A stretch of DNA of 64,000 nucleotides. Source: Hexactinellida sp. DTS-2022. Lineage: Eukaryota > Porifera > Hexactinellida. Positions 30,540 to 42,545 of this stretch are shown here, in pieces. The stretch lies in the NCBI GenBank assembly GCA_028753945.1, contig JAPNXP010000001.1:16110501-16174500 (forward strand). The letters are read 5' to 3'. The translations under genes and the position numbers were made by a program. A model generated the notes under the pieces. That model was not told the DNA's origin. It did no database searches and was given only the letters and a program-made list of their open reading frames with translations. Every line of letters starts with the position of its first letter. Position 1 is the first letter of the stretch.

Positions 30540-33500
30540 ATGGTGACTCCATTGAAGATAACATTTCCTAAGACCCGGGACCACCTATGGGACAGCCTCA
30601 GTACAGGGGAGACCATGGATATATTCGCTATAAGCAGCAACAAACTCAGACTGCAGATACGAGTGTCTACACTGAAGCTAGCAGTGCAGCACTGTAGGGA
30701 GAGCGGAGCTAACAGGTTAGCAAACTTAGTATACTATAGCCGGGTATAGTGTTTGGAAAGTAGGAATTGTGCTCATTACAAGGATATGATACCTATGCTA
30801 TTCCTATACTATTACAGTGGATGCCGGTTATAAGCACATCGTCGGGAACTGCACTTAATGTGCTTATAACCGATATAAATTATATAGGGTATATGGCAAC
30901 CGTTTTTCCAACATAGTGTGCTTATATCCGACATCTACTATACCTATGCTATTCCTGCAGCTGCTTCCTGCTGGGGAGTGCCCAGTGCTCGGAGGAGGAG
31001 CTGGTGCTCTCTGTGGACAGATTCGACCCCGGAGTCCCCACTCACTCCTTGGACCTAGGCCCCACCGACGTGCTAGAGGGAGACATCCCTGTCAGGACTA
31101 GGTACGTACTGTACTGTACTGTATTAACTAACTACAGTAGAATTTCATTAGTACGAATTTCCGGTTAATACACGAATACTATTGCTATTCAATCCCCTTC
31201 AAAGCCTTTTCAATAGAAATGGTTTAGATTATTACAAATGCCGGGTAAGGCGAATGCATTTTGACGGTCTCCTGGCGTTCCTATTAACGAGGTTCTACTG
31301 TAGTTAGAAAAAACGATTAGTTAGAAAAGTCCGGTGTTAATACAATCGGTTTCGAGTTCATAATAAGATCTCCCCTATCCCTGTAGCATCTGTACAGAGA
31401 GGGAGTGGCAGGAGAGAGCGCCCTACTCGGAGAGAGAGCTGGAGGAGGCTATAGAGACCCTGTCGCTGCTGGTGTCTCAGAACCAGCAGGTGTCTCTGGA
31501 CATGTTCCTGACGCTCTCTCTCTGCATCCTCCCGCTGTCCGCTCCCGGCCTATTCAGACTGCGCGCCGCCTCTCTGCTCTCAGGCGCACATCTGCTGCTG
31601 CACTCAGTGCCGCCTGTGCCAGTGCTGCCCACTGCTCTCGCTAGGAACCTCACAGGTAGGCACACTCGTGTTCAAATGTTATGGAAGTTAATACCGTAGA
31701 CACTTAGTTAAATAAAATTATGATTCCTATTCCCATCACATAGCCATATGGGTACGAGTATGAGAATTCCCATACCCACGACAATCCAGTAATAACTAAT
31801 TTCCACTAGAAAATATGCCCACTGCTCTGGCTAGGAACAGGCGTGCGTAATTTTGAAAGGAAAAATTTCTAGGCTAGCAAAAATCTACAGATGCCACATA
31901 GACATAATACAAATTGAGTATTTTAGCCGCGTGTGAGCGAGCTCAAACTAAATCTAGGCGCGCAGAATATTCGGGACTACAGTGCTGTTCATGTCTTAAG
32001 ATTATGTAGTAAACCTAACTAATCCGACGCTCGTTGGGTCAGGAAAAATGTGTCGGATTAAGTAGAATTTCTGATATACATACGTAGAGTGAAATTTCCA
32101 TTATACGACGCTCATTGGAATATAAAATTTGTGTCGGAATAAAGGCGAATTCCGGTTTATAGGGTCGGATTACCTGTCTCTACTGTAATACTATATTTCC
32201 TACTGTGCATGTGGTGTGGAACTCGGTCACTTCAGGAAGGAAATAAGTACGTACTAACCGAGTTTATCCCACATAGAAATACAGTGGTGTTGGCGTAATA
32301 GCAAGTCGCATTTTGCACAAAATTTGCTTGCTAATAGGCGAATTAACATTAGATACTCGTTTTGGGACTGGACCTGAATTGCCCCACCTCAGGTGGGAAA
32401 TTAATGTTAGTATGCCCACCAGTGGCGCCGAGCTAGCGCCGTCACTGTACATCAATATTGTTATTAGCCAAACACCACTTTATAGCGTAGTGCCACCTTG
32501 TAAATTCGCCAAACTACGTAATGTACATTTACGTATAGGGTATAACTTGCTATAACGGCCACTCAATACTTACTCACTTACTAGCTATTTGTTGTGTATA
32601 TATTTATATGTATATGAATATCTCCATCGAGTGAGTTGCATTTCACACAAAAGGATTTAATTTGAGTTCACTCACTAGCATTTTGTAAAAGTGCTAGCCC
32701 ACATTTTGTATAAGTCTATGTGAATATCTCTAGATTTTCGATTCTAAAAACCTTGATTATAAACCCAATGTTTACTGTAATTACGCTATCCTCTGCTATA
32801 AGTTATCTCTCCGTAGGCCCCAGTCCTATCTACGAGGTGCAGCAGCGCACCCGCAGCGGCTACCTAACCATGGATGAGTCCCGTCGCCTGCTGCTGCTGC
32901 TGGACTCAGACCCCAAGGCTCCCACCTTCCCTATAGTCGGTGTGTGGGTGGGCGGGGCCTCCTCGGCTCAGCACCCGGCTGTGTGGAGCTCCTGCATGCA
33001 GTACTGCTGCACAGAGCTGCTGGGAGACAGGGCGGCCCCGCCCGCCACAGGGTTCCTCTTGCTGCTATACCCCGGGGGCACAGCTGGGCCTCTGTTCTTC
33101 CATTGCTGCTGTCAGCAGTCAGAGCTCCTGTACTCATTCCTCACAGCAGACACCAGTGTGTATCCCTCGCAGGAGGACACTGTAGTGTGCGACCTCGTGT
33201 CCTCCTCCCAACCAGTGTCCCCAGACTCTCTCAGACTCCTCTGTTCCCAACAGAATCCTCTCTCCTCCCAGCATAACCCGGTCCCCTACCCGGCCCCGCT
33301 CTCCCTCAGCAGGGAGGACAGCCTCCTCAACCTGTCCCTCATAGAGTCAGTAGCCAGTCGCACAGACCGCTTCTCTTTCTGCCAGCAGGTCACATCCTCC
33401 ATGCTGCTCCCGGGCCCCGCCCCGCCCCCCGTGCTCCCCCTCAGCCCCCTACGGGCCCCCGCCCCCGTCCTGACAGCCGAGCGGACAGCGGAGCTGCTCA

Positions 33501-34261
33501 GGGACCAGCAGCTAGAGATAGACGCGCTGCAGGCTCAGATACAAATCCTACTGCGCCGCCACCCCTCCCCCTCCCCTCTGCAGCTCACCCGCTGCTCCAC
33601 GCTAGCCTCACAGGAGCCCTCTCTGCCCTCCCTCCCCTCTCTGCACCCGGCAGACCTGCCCAGCTTCCTCTCGCAGGACTCCTCGCGCAGCTCCGCCCTC
33701 AGAGAGCTGGCGCCCTCGCTCCTGGCGCTCTCCCCCCCGGAGGCGGACCGGACCGACACATTCCTCTCCCAGAGTCCGGAGCCGATCCGCCTATTCTCTT
33801 CTGAGTTCATACGGGAACACGAGACCCACCGGGAGCAGACAGCCAGACAGCAGACGCCCTCTCTGCACAGCTCTCTCCTCTCGGAGCCACCCGAAGCCAC
33901 GCCACTTCACACCTCTCCGTTCTTACAGCTACCAGCTGTAGCGCCATACCACACCTCCCCCGTCTCAGAGCCAGCCGACCCCACGGACCCAGGCGGCCTC
34001 AGCTCCATCTACATCCCGCGCATTCAGTACAGAGCCCCAGTGGGGGAGGAGCTGTTCCTGTCCGAGAGAGACCCCAGCGATCAGCTGGCACTGAAGTACC
34101 TGGAGGGGAGGTCCATCCTGCTGGACCCGTCTGTCCAGCAGCTGTCCTTCATACGGGGGGGCCTGCTCCGGACGGGGGGCTCCGGTATGAATGGCATCAG
34201 TGGGGTGTCTGTGGACACCAGAGCGTACCTGCAGAGACACAACCTGGCGGGAGATATATGA
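30540..34261 (+). CDS. STIL: STIL centriolar assembly protein homologue (4 exons)
   Basis: Core centriole-duplication factor (Ana2/SAS-5 family) that links PLK4 to SAS-6. Exons 30540-30715, 30961-31101, 31387-31655 and 32817-34261; phases 2, 2, 1 agree and the sum is 676 codons plus TGA. Matches to STIL: SCFLLGS…VDRFDPG in exon 2; LPTALARNLTG ending exon 3; GYLTMDESRRLLLLLDSDPK then FPIVGVWVGG in exon 4. A short coiled coil, QQLEIDALQAQIQILLRRH, sits in the position of the STIL oligomerisation helix. The C-terminal QLALKYLEGR matches the STAN motif that binds SAS-6. The region between is Pro/Ser-rich and low in constraint. At 676 aa it is about half the vertebrate length. Introns carry MITEs (30825-30940, 31135-31300, 32005-32186). 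GC-rich exons. Confidence 0.92.
30825..30940. mobile_element. TA-type MITE in STIL intron 1
   Basis: CAGTGGATGCCGGTTATAAG … CTTATATCCGACATCTACTA, inverted ends, same subfamily as 1569-1726. Flanked by a longer duplicate ACCTATGCTATTCCT on both sides. Confidence 0.65.
31135..31300. mobile_element. TA-flanked MITE in STIL intron 2
   Basis: CAGTAGAATTTCATTAGTAC … TATTAACGAGGTTCTACTG, TA on both sides. Same subfamily as 56698-56884. Confidence 0.75.
31656..32816 (+). other. STIL intron 3, filled with repeats
   Basis: Contains a CCCATACCCACGACAATCC fragment of the 4018 MITE family (about 31725-31790), a TA-type MITE pair with GTCGGATTA motifs ending at 32186, and an inverted-ended element from about 32282 (ACAGTGGTGTTGGCGTAATAG) to 32480 related to 41378. 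No exon signal seen. Confidence 0.6.
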
Positions 34262-34376
34262 ACTGGAGAATGTAATTTGTAACCTCTCTCTTTAGACCAA
34301 TTCTGTATCACTGAACTAATAATAGATTGTTTCATTAAAGGAACGCACACGACATTCAATACGTTACACTATAGTG

Positions 34377-34557
34377 CAGTGAGGTACTTTTATTATGAAC
34401 ATTTAAGGGACCAAAGAATGTGTTCATAATGGAGAGACTTCATAATAACCGACCTAAACTTACTACAAAGTTGTTTATTTGGGACCATAGGGCTTGTTCA
34501 TAATCAAACTTCATATTAAGCAGACGAAATCTAATTCACAATAAGCAGACCTGACTG
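34377..34557. mobile_element. MITE of the TTCATAATAAGC family
   Basis: CAGTGAGGTACTTTTATTAT … AATAAGCAGACCTGACTG, with GAACATTTAAGGGACCAAAG inside. Closest to 15232-15414. Confidence 0.65.
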
Positions 34558-35297
34558 TACCTTTTTTCGGTAACAAATTATTTACACTTAAAACTTAATT
34601 GGGAATTGAGAATGGAATGTTATTAAACTTACAGAACATTGCTGCGTCGTCAAGGAAATTAGTCTCAATTGACCGCTTAAACGACCCTAAATTTAATGTT
34701 GATGAAAAGAAAGAACAATATAATTAGTCAGTTAAAAGTGACGAGATGTGATGAAAACCGTTACAAAATAATAATAACGAAAATGTCAATGAGGAAATTT
34801 GAATAGCAGGGTTTTGTCGATATCCCATATTGGGCCGCAGGAAAAGAGGTTGAGACCCCATAGTATATACCACTCAACTGCTGAAAGCAAAAATACCTTC
34901 AACATACATATTACATTCAAATAGAGATTCAAATAGAGAATAGAGACGTACGTATAAACAAATCACGAATAATATTGATTCAAAATAAAACATCCGAAAA
35001 TACACAAGCAGATCATTTTGATTCTGTTGTCTCTGTAGTCTAGAAAAAGAGAGGTTATGAAAAAAAAATGAATAATCAAGTATTTTTAAAAGTTAACGAG
35101 GTTACATATAAATATATTACCTATCTGAATATACAGTATTTGATCAACCAAATACAGTGGACTCTCGTTAAAATACGAATACGCATAAGGTGAAATATAG
35201 GTTAAGGGAACAAAGTCAAATTCGTAAATTCCCATAACCTATATAAATAGGGCTGAAACGAATATTCGAAATGTAACAAACGAACCTTTTTCTAAAC
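34558..35297. other. intergenic, mostly unremarkable
   Basis: AT-rich. A TA-type end ACAGTGGACTCTCGTTAAAAT at about 35154 and an AAACGAATATTCGAAATG motif at 35258 mark older inverted repeats, the latter mirrored at 35630-35660 around the hAT MITE. Confidence 0.5.
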
Positions 35298-35623
35298 CAG
35301 GGTTCCGAAAACTTTAATTTATATCAGGCCACATAATCTTAACAAAATTTCCTCAGGCCGCAAACAATATCGAGAAATATCGAGAAATTTATAACCAAAC
35401 TATTATGTTGTTGTAATACTATAACTATACTAATTTCTAAGCAAAAAGTGCATAAAGGACCCTAGTCAAGGTAATAATCAATGTGTTTATGTGTACAGGC
35501 CAGATGAAAATTAGAAATGTCTCTCAGGCCACACATTATACAAATTTCCATTGGGCTATCTGGCCACACATAGGGTTGTTTCAGGCCGCATGCGCCCTGA
35601 AAAACCTAGTTTGCGGAACCCTG
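35298..35623. mobile_element. hAT MITE with perfect 8-bp duplication TTCTAAAC
   Basis: Starts CAGGGTTCCGAAAACT and ends …AGTTTGCGGAACCCTG. Flanks 35290-35297 and 35624-35631 are both TTCTAAAC. Subterminal CAGGCCACA motifs recur. Inserted inside an older CGAATATTCG-rich inverted repeat. Confidence 0.9.
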
Positions 35624-35989
35624 TTCTAAACGAACGAATATTCGAATATTCGTTCGTTTGGATGATTAAGGAACCAGCAAGTAATATTTAGCCAGGTTTC
35701 AATTGTATGTCTCTAAAAGTTATTCAGAAGTTCCAGAACGCTCCAATTTTTTTATATTCGTGACTGGAAGTCCATAAAAATTCATTCAGAATTTACTCTG
35801 GAATATTTTATGATATATTCTTGTCAGGATGATTCAAAAACCTGAATATATTTGATAAATCCCCTTTATTTAAGAACCTGTTTTCTGTAATTGGTGAAGA
35901 AAAAAACGTATCAATAATACGTTAAATTTCTTCGCTTAGTATGTTATTATACAACTCAGGAATTAACAAATAATATACTAATTTAATGT

Positions 35990-36520
35990 GTAAATCGAGA
36001 TCCGTCACGAAGCTACCGAGAACCAAAGTTCGTTAGAATATTATTTCAGCCAGGGTTGCCAAATCATGATTATGCTCAAAAAGTTCTAACAACATAAGCA
36101 ATATTTCTATTCTTTTCTTTTCAAATTCAAGCTTTTACAGGCTCTATCACTTGACAACTGTATTAAAGGTTATGGCATGGTCAAGATAAACTGGCTACAT
36201 TTACTTCGTTAATTAATTAATCCATACTTTCAAGACAAAATAGTTTGAATTAACATTACATGAACTCCCGAATAACGAAGTAGGATATAACGAAATACCT
36301 GCTTATAACGAAATGGAAATTTAAAATTTTCCCCAGAGCTCTAGATGTATTACAGTCAACTTCCTTATAACGAAGTGCTTGGGACCTGTAAATTCCTTCG
36401 TTATATCCAGATATTCGTTTCAAGCGGATAATACGTAACATCTAGTGATCTGGGGGAAAATCTCCATTTCGTTATATCCTACTTCGTTATAACGGGAGTT
36501 CACTGTAATTATTATCCGCT
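35990..36520. repeat. Helitron-tail fragment and clustered TA-type MITEs (TTATAACGAAG)
   Basis: 35996-36035 reads GATCCGTCACGAAGCTACCG, a degenerate Helitron tail. From 36255 to 36520 several inverted TTATAACGAAGTAGGATATAACGAA motifs form overlapping TA-type MITEs, one delimited as 36353-36505 (CAGTCAACTTCCTTAT … ACGGGAGTTCACTG). Confidence 0.6.
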
Positions 36521-36540
36521 TATAACGAAGGAATTACAGG

Positions 36541-36731
36541 CAGGGCCGGATGAAGGTCTTCGTAGGCCCTAGGCACTTTTAGAATACTAGGCAGCATGCA
36601 GCAATTAGGCCCCAAATTTTTCGTAGGCCCCAAATTTCGTTCGTAGGCCCCAAAATTTCGTTCGTAGGTCCCAAATTTTTCGTAGGCCCTAGGCACAGTG
36701 CCTACTGTGCCTATTGGATAATCCGGCCCTG
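36541..36731. mobile_element. hAT MITE with perfect 8-bp duplication ATTACAGG
   Basis: Starts CAGGGCCGGATGAAGG and ends …ATAATCCGGCCCTG. Flanks 36533-36540 and 36732-36739 are both ATTACAGG. The middle consists of four tandem copies of a CGTAGGCCCCAAATTTCGTT-like unit. Nested in a TA-type MITE copy. Confidence 0.9.
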
Positions 36732-36802
36732 ATTACAGGTCCCAAGCCCTTCGTTTTAATGAGAGTTGATTATATGTGGTCAGTAGTCTGTACGTATTTT
36801 AC

Positions 36803-39800
36803 CTAATCATCAGGTTTGAAATTCAACCACAAATCATGCTCAATACCATACTCATCGGCTACTGCTGTTAGCTCCTTGATGGATTCTTGTTCTGGAACCC
36901 AGAGTCCACTCAACCTGAGGTTCTCCAGTTTAGATACAGTAGGTATGAGGTGTATTAGAGGGAGACAAGATAAGGAGGTCATACTACAGCTATCTAAATC
37001 TAACTTCCTAAAAACAGGATGCTTGATCAGTCCTTCACACAGGGAGAAAAATCCTGTGTCATAGATGTAAATATAATAGAATTTCAATTCAACTAATGAC
37101 TTGAGTTCTCTGATTGTATTACTCCATTAGGTGATGCCGTCAGTTGGTAGCAAAGTGCTTACCAGCTCTAGTTTAACTATGCTAGTACAGAATGCCAAAC
37201 AATTGAGAAATATTTTCCAATCCTTGAACCCTAGACCATCTAAACTAAATAACTTCAGTCCTCTTAATGTGATTCTGTTTCCATTCATTACTTGTCTCAA
37301 ATGATTAGAGACAGTTTCGTCTGATGTTATAACATCACCTATCACAAGATAAGTGATGTTGGTTAACTTCCGTATTGCAGGTAGCAGTGCATAGTGACTG
37401 AATTCAATTTCTTGTAACTTAGAAAATTGCGGTAACACAAATCTGAGAGGTTGAGTGATTGTAGCCGAAATGGCATAAAGGTATAATCCTTTTAGTTGTG
37501 TCAATCCACATAAAGCTGATATAAGAGTGTTGAAATCAATTCCACTTCGTTCAAAATTCTTACTTTTGAAACTAATTTCATTTCTAGATGCTGCTATATA
37601 CAAGTATTCAAGAGCTGAGAAATGGTTGGTTAATTGCCGCTGGGATTCATTAGAGTAATTGAATAGTCGGAATAGTTGCATGCTCGAAAGATTCTTTGGT
37701 TTGAGGAATGGATTGTCAGCCGTCACCCCGGTTAGATCACACCTGAATATCTCTAGACTAATTCTAGTATCTGATAATTGTTCAGTTTCTCTAATCAGAT
37801 CACAGTAAGGTAGGTCTGTAATTAAATCTTTATCGTAGATTTTAATGGCTAGGCATTTTACTGAACAAATTCCCAAACATTGTAACAGAGACTTGAATTG
37901 ATCTAGGTTGATGAATTTTGTGTTGATAGATAATAATTGTATTTTAGAAACAAGTTTGAGAGATTGTAGAAAACAGATCCATTCGTTTGGAGAAATTGCT
38001 TTGAGTATGAATAAATAAATTGGATCAGGGAAAAATTGTTTGAAGTGTGCAATCCAAACTGGAATAGAACTTGAATCTGTCTCATAGAGAATAGCGGTCA
38101 TTTGGAGGTAATTGTCAGTGAACTCATTCCATCCTTCATTATGTGTATCTAGGTCATCATATCTCAGTTGATAGCACATTGGTATATCATTCAATTGGAT
38201 CGGTTGAGGAGTTAGGTATCTGTATAGGATCGATAGCACAGCTGCTGACTTGTCACATATGAGACCGCAAAGAAACCTAACTATCATTCTGAAAAGGGCG
38301 AAATTAGCGATGGAGTGGGAGATATAGCGAATGCTGTAACACTGTCGAGTCCAGGTTGAGGAATATAGCCATAGGGCAGCAGTGAATTCCTGCATTGTAA
38401 GATGAGGAAAAGTCCACACTTTCTTTATCAGTCCAACTGACTCCCTTTTATAATGTTCATGAGCCAAACCCAAGCAGTGACCTGTGTATACATTTTCCTT
38501 GATACTAAGAGGGACATTTTCTTCAGATACTAGATCCCTGTTGGCCACTCCCAGGAACGCGATGACTGCTATTCTATACAGACACTTGAGTATATCTGCG
38601 TGGAAGGAAGAGATTTCTGCGACTCTACTAAACTCTTCTAGACTCATTCTTATGAGTTCCCTCCTAATGAGGTATAGGGTTAATTCGTGGTATAACTTTG
38701 TCAGTGTATTGATGTCGGTAGACTCCTTTTCTTTCAATAGAGTTGCAAAAAGAGATGCGTTTACTGGAATTAGAGATAATTGATTTATTTCGTCATATCT
38801 GGCTAGTAGGTTCATACATTCTCTCAGTTTTGTATCGTCATGTAACTGTTTGGTAAAATACAAGTCCCTATTTTCCGGCGAAAACCCCAATACTTGATAA
38901 TGGCGATCTATTTTGAGTTCGTGAGTTGATGAGATATCGGTCCAAAATCCAGGTCTACTTGTTAGAATAATTGAAGCTCGGATAAGAATTTGTCGTGTTA
39001 GTAATAAGAATAAAAGTGTTTTCTCAAATGTAACCTTTTTCGTGTATTCATCTAATCCGTCTATAATTAGTAACATTCCTTCCCCTTCTGATTCAGACAG
39101 ATGTTTGGCAAGTTCTTTGGACCAGTTTCCTCCTTTTGGCAATCCCAGACACAGCCACTTGCTGGTGAACTCATTATCAAATTCTCCTTCAGTTTCATAA
39201 CGAGTAGTCTCCATTGAATGCCAGTCAGGGTTTCGACAGGGAATTGATATTGAATAGCGGATACCAGATAGTTCACTGCAGCTGAACCTCAGAGCTGTCC
39301 TCCTAGCGAGAAATGTCTTCCCACAGCCTGGGTTTCCAATCAAACACCAAATTTCAGGTTGTGTAGGATTGTACGAGGTTATTTCCTTTGTAAAGTCTAC
39401 TGGCTTTATCTTGACTTCTTTATTAGCTATCTTTCGTAAGGTTTCTATCTCATTATAAGTAGTTTCATCGTCAAGGTTAATTGGTTGAGGTTTCTGTTTC
39501 AAAATGGTCAGGTCAATATATACATATGCTAGATTCACTGTTTCGTCACTGCCTATCATTTGTTTAACTTTCTCATGTTGGGTTTTTGAAAACTGTTTCA
39601 GTTTATTTTCCCATTGTTTCATTTCTTTTGCTTGGGTACCAACTTCTCTACTGAATTTGATCTCAAATTCTCCTTCTTCCATTGATGAGAATATAGATTG
39701 GTATGCTCTCAATTTATTTAAAAGATCAATTCTGTTTATTCCTTTTAGGACATCTGAAAATATTTTCAGGTCTCGATCAATAAATCCCTTCTCCAACATC

Positions 39801-40207
39801 TTGTTCAGTGTTATTTCAAATCCAATATTTTCTCTTGATTCACCTGCTACTGCCATGTATATAAGTATCCAGTTACTCTTTGTAATCTCATTTTTCAGTA
39901 GATCGATTAGGGATTTAATAGTTAGCTCTTCTATTTCTTCCACATAGCCTGCAGAATGTGAGGAACAGAGCCACGGTATTTTACAAGCTGTTTCTATCAG
40001 GTCGGGCCGAGTATCATTTAGTGCTTTGTAGAACGTGACTGGATTGTGTTTATCCCACTGTCTCAAGTCTGATAGGAAGAGAGGTACATCTGACACATTT
40101 TGGCATACCACCTGTGGTGCTCTTATCAAGGTCTGTATCTTCCTAATATCATCTCTTGTTAGCTTGTCGGATAGTTCAACTGTAGCTGCTAGTTCAACTA
40201 TATTCAT
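36803..40207 (-). CDS. NLR-type receptor: death-fold/DED – NACHT – LRR, with one in-frame stop in the LRR region
   Basis: Cytosolic pattern-recognition-type STAND ATPase. Start at 40207. Residues about 5-80 look like a death-fold domain and 92-175 like a death-effector domain (LKIFSDVLKGINRIDLLNKL). NACHT follows with Walker A GNPGCGKT (291-298), Walker B GMLLIIDGLDE (near 373-385) and a sensor-like ILTSRPGFW. The C-terminal half is leucine-rich-repeat-like. A TAA at 37129-37127 ends the 1,026-residue frame. The same frame stays open for 107 more codons to 36803 and continues in LRR style (RELKSLVELKFY … VFRKLDLDSC … LENLRLSGLWV). The stop therefore looks like a recent nonsense change, a null allele or a base error rather than the natural end. 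Single exon, AT-rich. Sponge NLRs commonly pair a death-fold domain with NACHT-LRR (family knowledge). Confidence 0.85.
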
Positions 40208-42330
40208 CTGAGAAGCTTTCTACTATGGAGATGAGATGGAAATAAGTACTAAAGTACAGTAGTGTCACTAATTTAACTATAATAAAAGGACATCTACATT
40301 TCACAAGCCCTTCGGTCTCGGTCTCTTCGCGTCGTATCACTCAACTACTACACAATCTCGATATAACATTAAAATATGTCTAATTAATATTTTTCAACTT
40401 CACAACAACTTAGTTACTAACATTATCTTATTTGCCAGTGGAGAAATTCGATTCTGCGTATGTATTTATTATCATACCCATCGAAAGCTAGTCTCTGTGA
40501 ATTATAATACTTGTCAGCATGTTTACCTATTTTGTAAATATTCATATCCAGCTAACTCATTGATTCGAATTCGAATTTTTAAAAATACACATTTGAAGAT
40601 GTCAAATAAATTAACATCCAACTAGTACAAACAAACCCGCAAAGCGGTTTTTGTGATAAAATAATCCGTAGCGAAGCGACCAGGACCGAAGGGCCTGTTT
40701 AATTAAGTAGTAATTTACTTCGAACATTTCTTGCATTTGTTTTTTTGTTTGTGGTGATGGTCACCTCTGGCAAGTTAAGTTTTAAGCCTGATTTTGATAC
40801 TTTAGGGTTCATTTTGCAATATATATTAACCTGCGCAGTTGTTAACAAAATGTAACCTACTACTGCTGACTCACAGCACAAATTGAGGTTTGGTAATTTT
40901 ATCATAATTAATTAATCCCGCATCATATCGGTTCGAACCATATAAAACTTATGAACGGAATGTTCCATTACAAATCCTAAAATATAACTCACTAGAGTAT
41001 GAACAAAGAGGCAAAGCAAACAGGTAAGATAATCAATCGTAGATAATTAGACACTAGCATAAATTGAGTTGAGTACCAAGTATTAAATATAGCTAGATGC
41101 AGTAAGAGACTATTTATTCGAAATTGTATTTAAGCATATTCTAGTCAATTAACCTAACACAATATCCTTTGTTGCTTAACTAATATGATGGAATATGGAT
41201 TATGTCCTGAAATTACAATAGAAATAATAATCATATAATCAGAAATAAGGTACATTGAAAATATCATGTGGGTCGCTTTGCGACGGTCAACTGCTGTGCG
41301 CTTTCATATGATGCCACAGAAATCACAAAAATAAATTTCATATTATAATTTTAAAAAATGAATTTGTAATCAACATACAGTGGAATTGCTTTATTAGCAA
41401 CTCGCATTTGCATGAAATTTGGTTGCTAATAGGCGAAGTTGCTATTAGAGGAACATAAATAACATTAAAATCCCGCTTGGGAACTTAAACTAACTTGCTA
41501 ATAAAGCAATGTTGTTAATAGGAGAGTTGCTAATATAGCTTGTCTACCTATAGTACCCTTTGAAAGATACCATTTAGATTAATTTTGAATCTTCAATAAA
41601 TAGTTAGCCTTTTTTGTAAATAACAACAGTAAATATTTTTATTATAAAAATTTAACAGGGCTTGCAAACAGATTTAGTGGGCCCAATTCAAATGGGAACC
41701 TTCCAAAGTGATACATCGTCTCAAAACTATTATCTTTATTGCACGAATTATAACCTGGAATTCTCGAGTAACAATTATCAGTGTAATCCCAGCTTTTAGC
41801 ATCCTTCAGAACGAAGAAAAGGGGTTAGTATAATTCGCCATTAACCTCTACTACTATATAAATACTAGAAATTCGAATCTAAATTAAAATTTTTAAAGCA
41901 ATTAATTCAGTAGGATGTTAAAATAATTCTGATGTATGCAAAAATTGCTCATCCTTTGGTACTTGTTTCAACTTTCCGATCGGCTGCGGATACACACGCA
42001 CACACACTGCTTTTATTAATATAGATAAGTTCATATATATCTAGTACAAACAAATCCCCCAACGCGGGTTTTTTGGTAAAATAATCCGTAGTCACGCGTA
42101 GTGAAGAGACCGAGACCGAAGGACTTGTATAATTAGATAGTCATTTACTTCGAACATTTCGTACTTTATTTTTGTGAGATAAATACTTACTTAGAATATT
42201 AGTCGGGTCAAAGTCTCATGTCCCGTGGCCATACTCTGGCGAGTTAGGTTTTAAGCCTGATTTTGATACATTAGGATTAGTTCGAGGGTGTATCTCGCAA
42301 TATAAGCTCCCATACTAGTCTAGGAGTTGG
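40208..42330. repeat. Helitron fragments and a ~1.4-kb-spaced direct repeat
   Basis: Helitron-like tails end at about 40304 (minus strand, reading GCGAAGAGACCGAGACCGAA), 40698 (plus) and 42127 (plus). The sequence after the two plus-strand tails is itself repeated (ACTTCGAACATTTC … TTAAGCCTGATTTTGATAC at 40715-40810 and 42148-42270). A TA-type MITE starts CAGTGGAATTGCTTTATTAG at 41378 and ends near 41555. A CACACACGCA run (41995-42008) marks a reverse Helitron 5' end. No gene recognised. Confidence 0.55.
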
Positions 42331-42332
42331 GA

Positions 42333-42545
42333 AAACTTTAAAGCTGTGACGCCTTGCAGGAGTATCCTAGTGGAGCCTAGGAGAGCGTTACGATGCTGCT
42401 CCCGGAAGTACGCTGGTAACTAGGGGCCGACGGGCGTCGCCGAGGTGGTCGAGGGTTACCCTCCTGCTGAATCCCTGGAATGGGACGAAACCACCTCCAT
42501 TACACATAGACTCCTATGAGTCGGAGAGAGTAGGCGTCTCTGACT
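42333..42545. other. GC-rich island with weak tRNA-Ser/Leu-like sequence
   Basis: About 210 bp clearly richer in GC than its surroundings and not open in any long frame. 42440-42500 has GCCGAGGTGGTCGAGGGTTA, close to an A-box-type tRNA-Ser start, and GGGACGAAACCACC where a B box could sit. It does not fold into a complete tRNA by eye. A SINE head, a structured RNA or a processed fragment are possible. Confidence 0.25.

Noticed and set aside
32931-34359. ORFs in other frames of STIL exon 4
   Set aside because: Low-complexity Ser/Pro-rich, GC-rich coding sequence opens several frames; only the STIL frame carries conserved motifs and matching splice phases.
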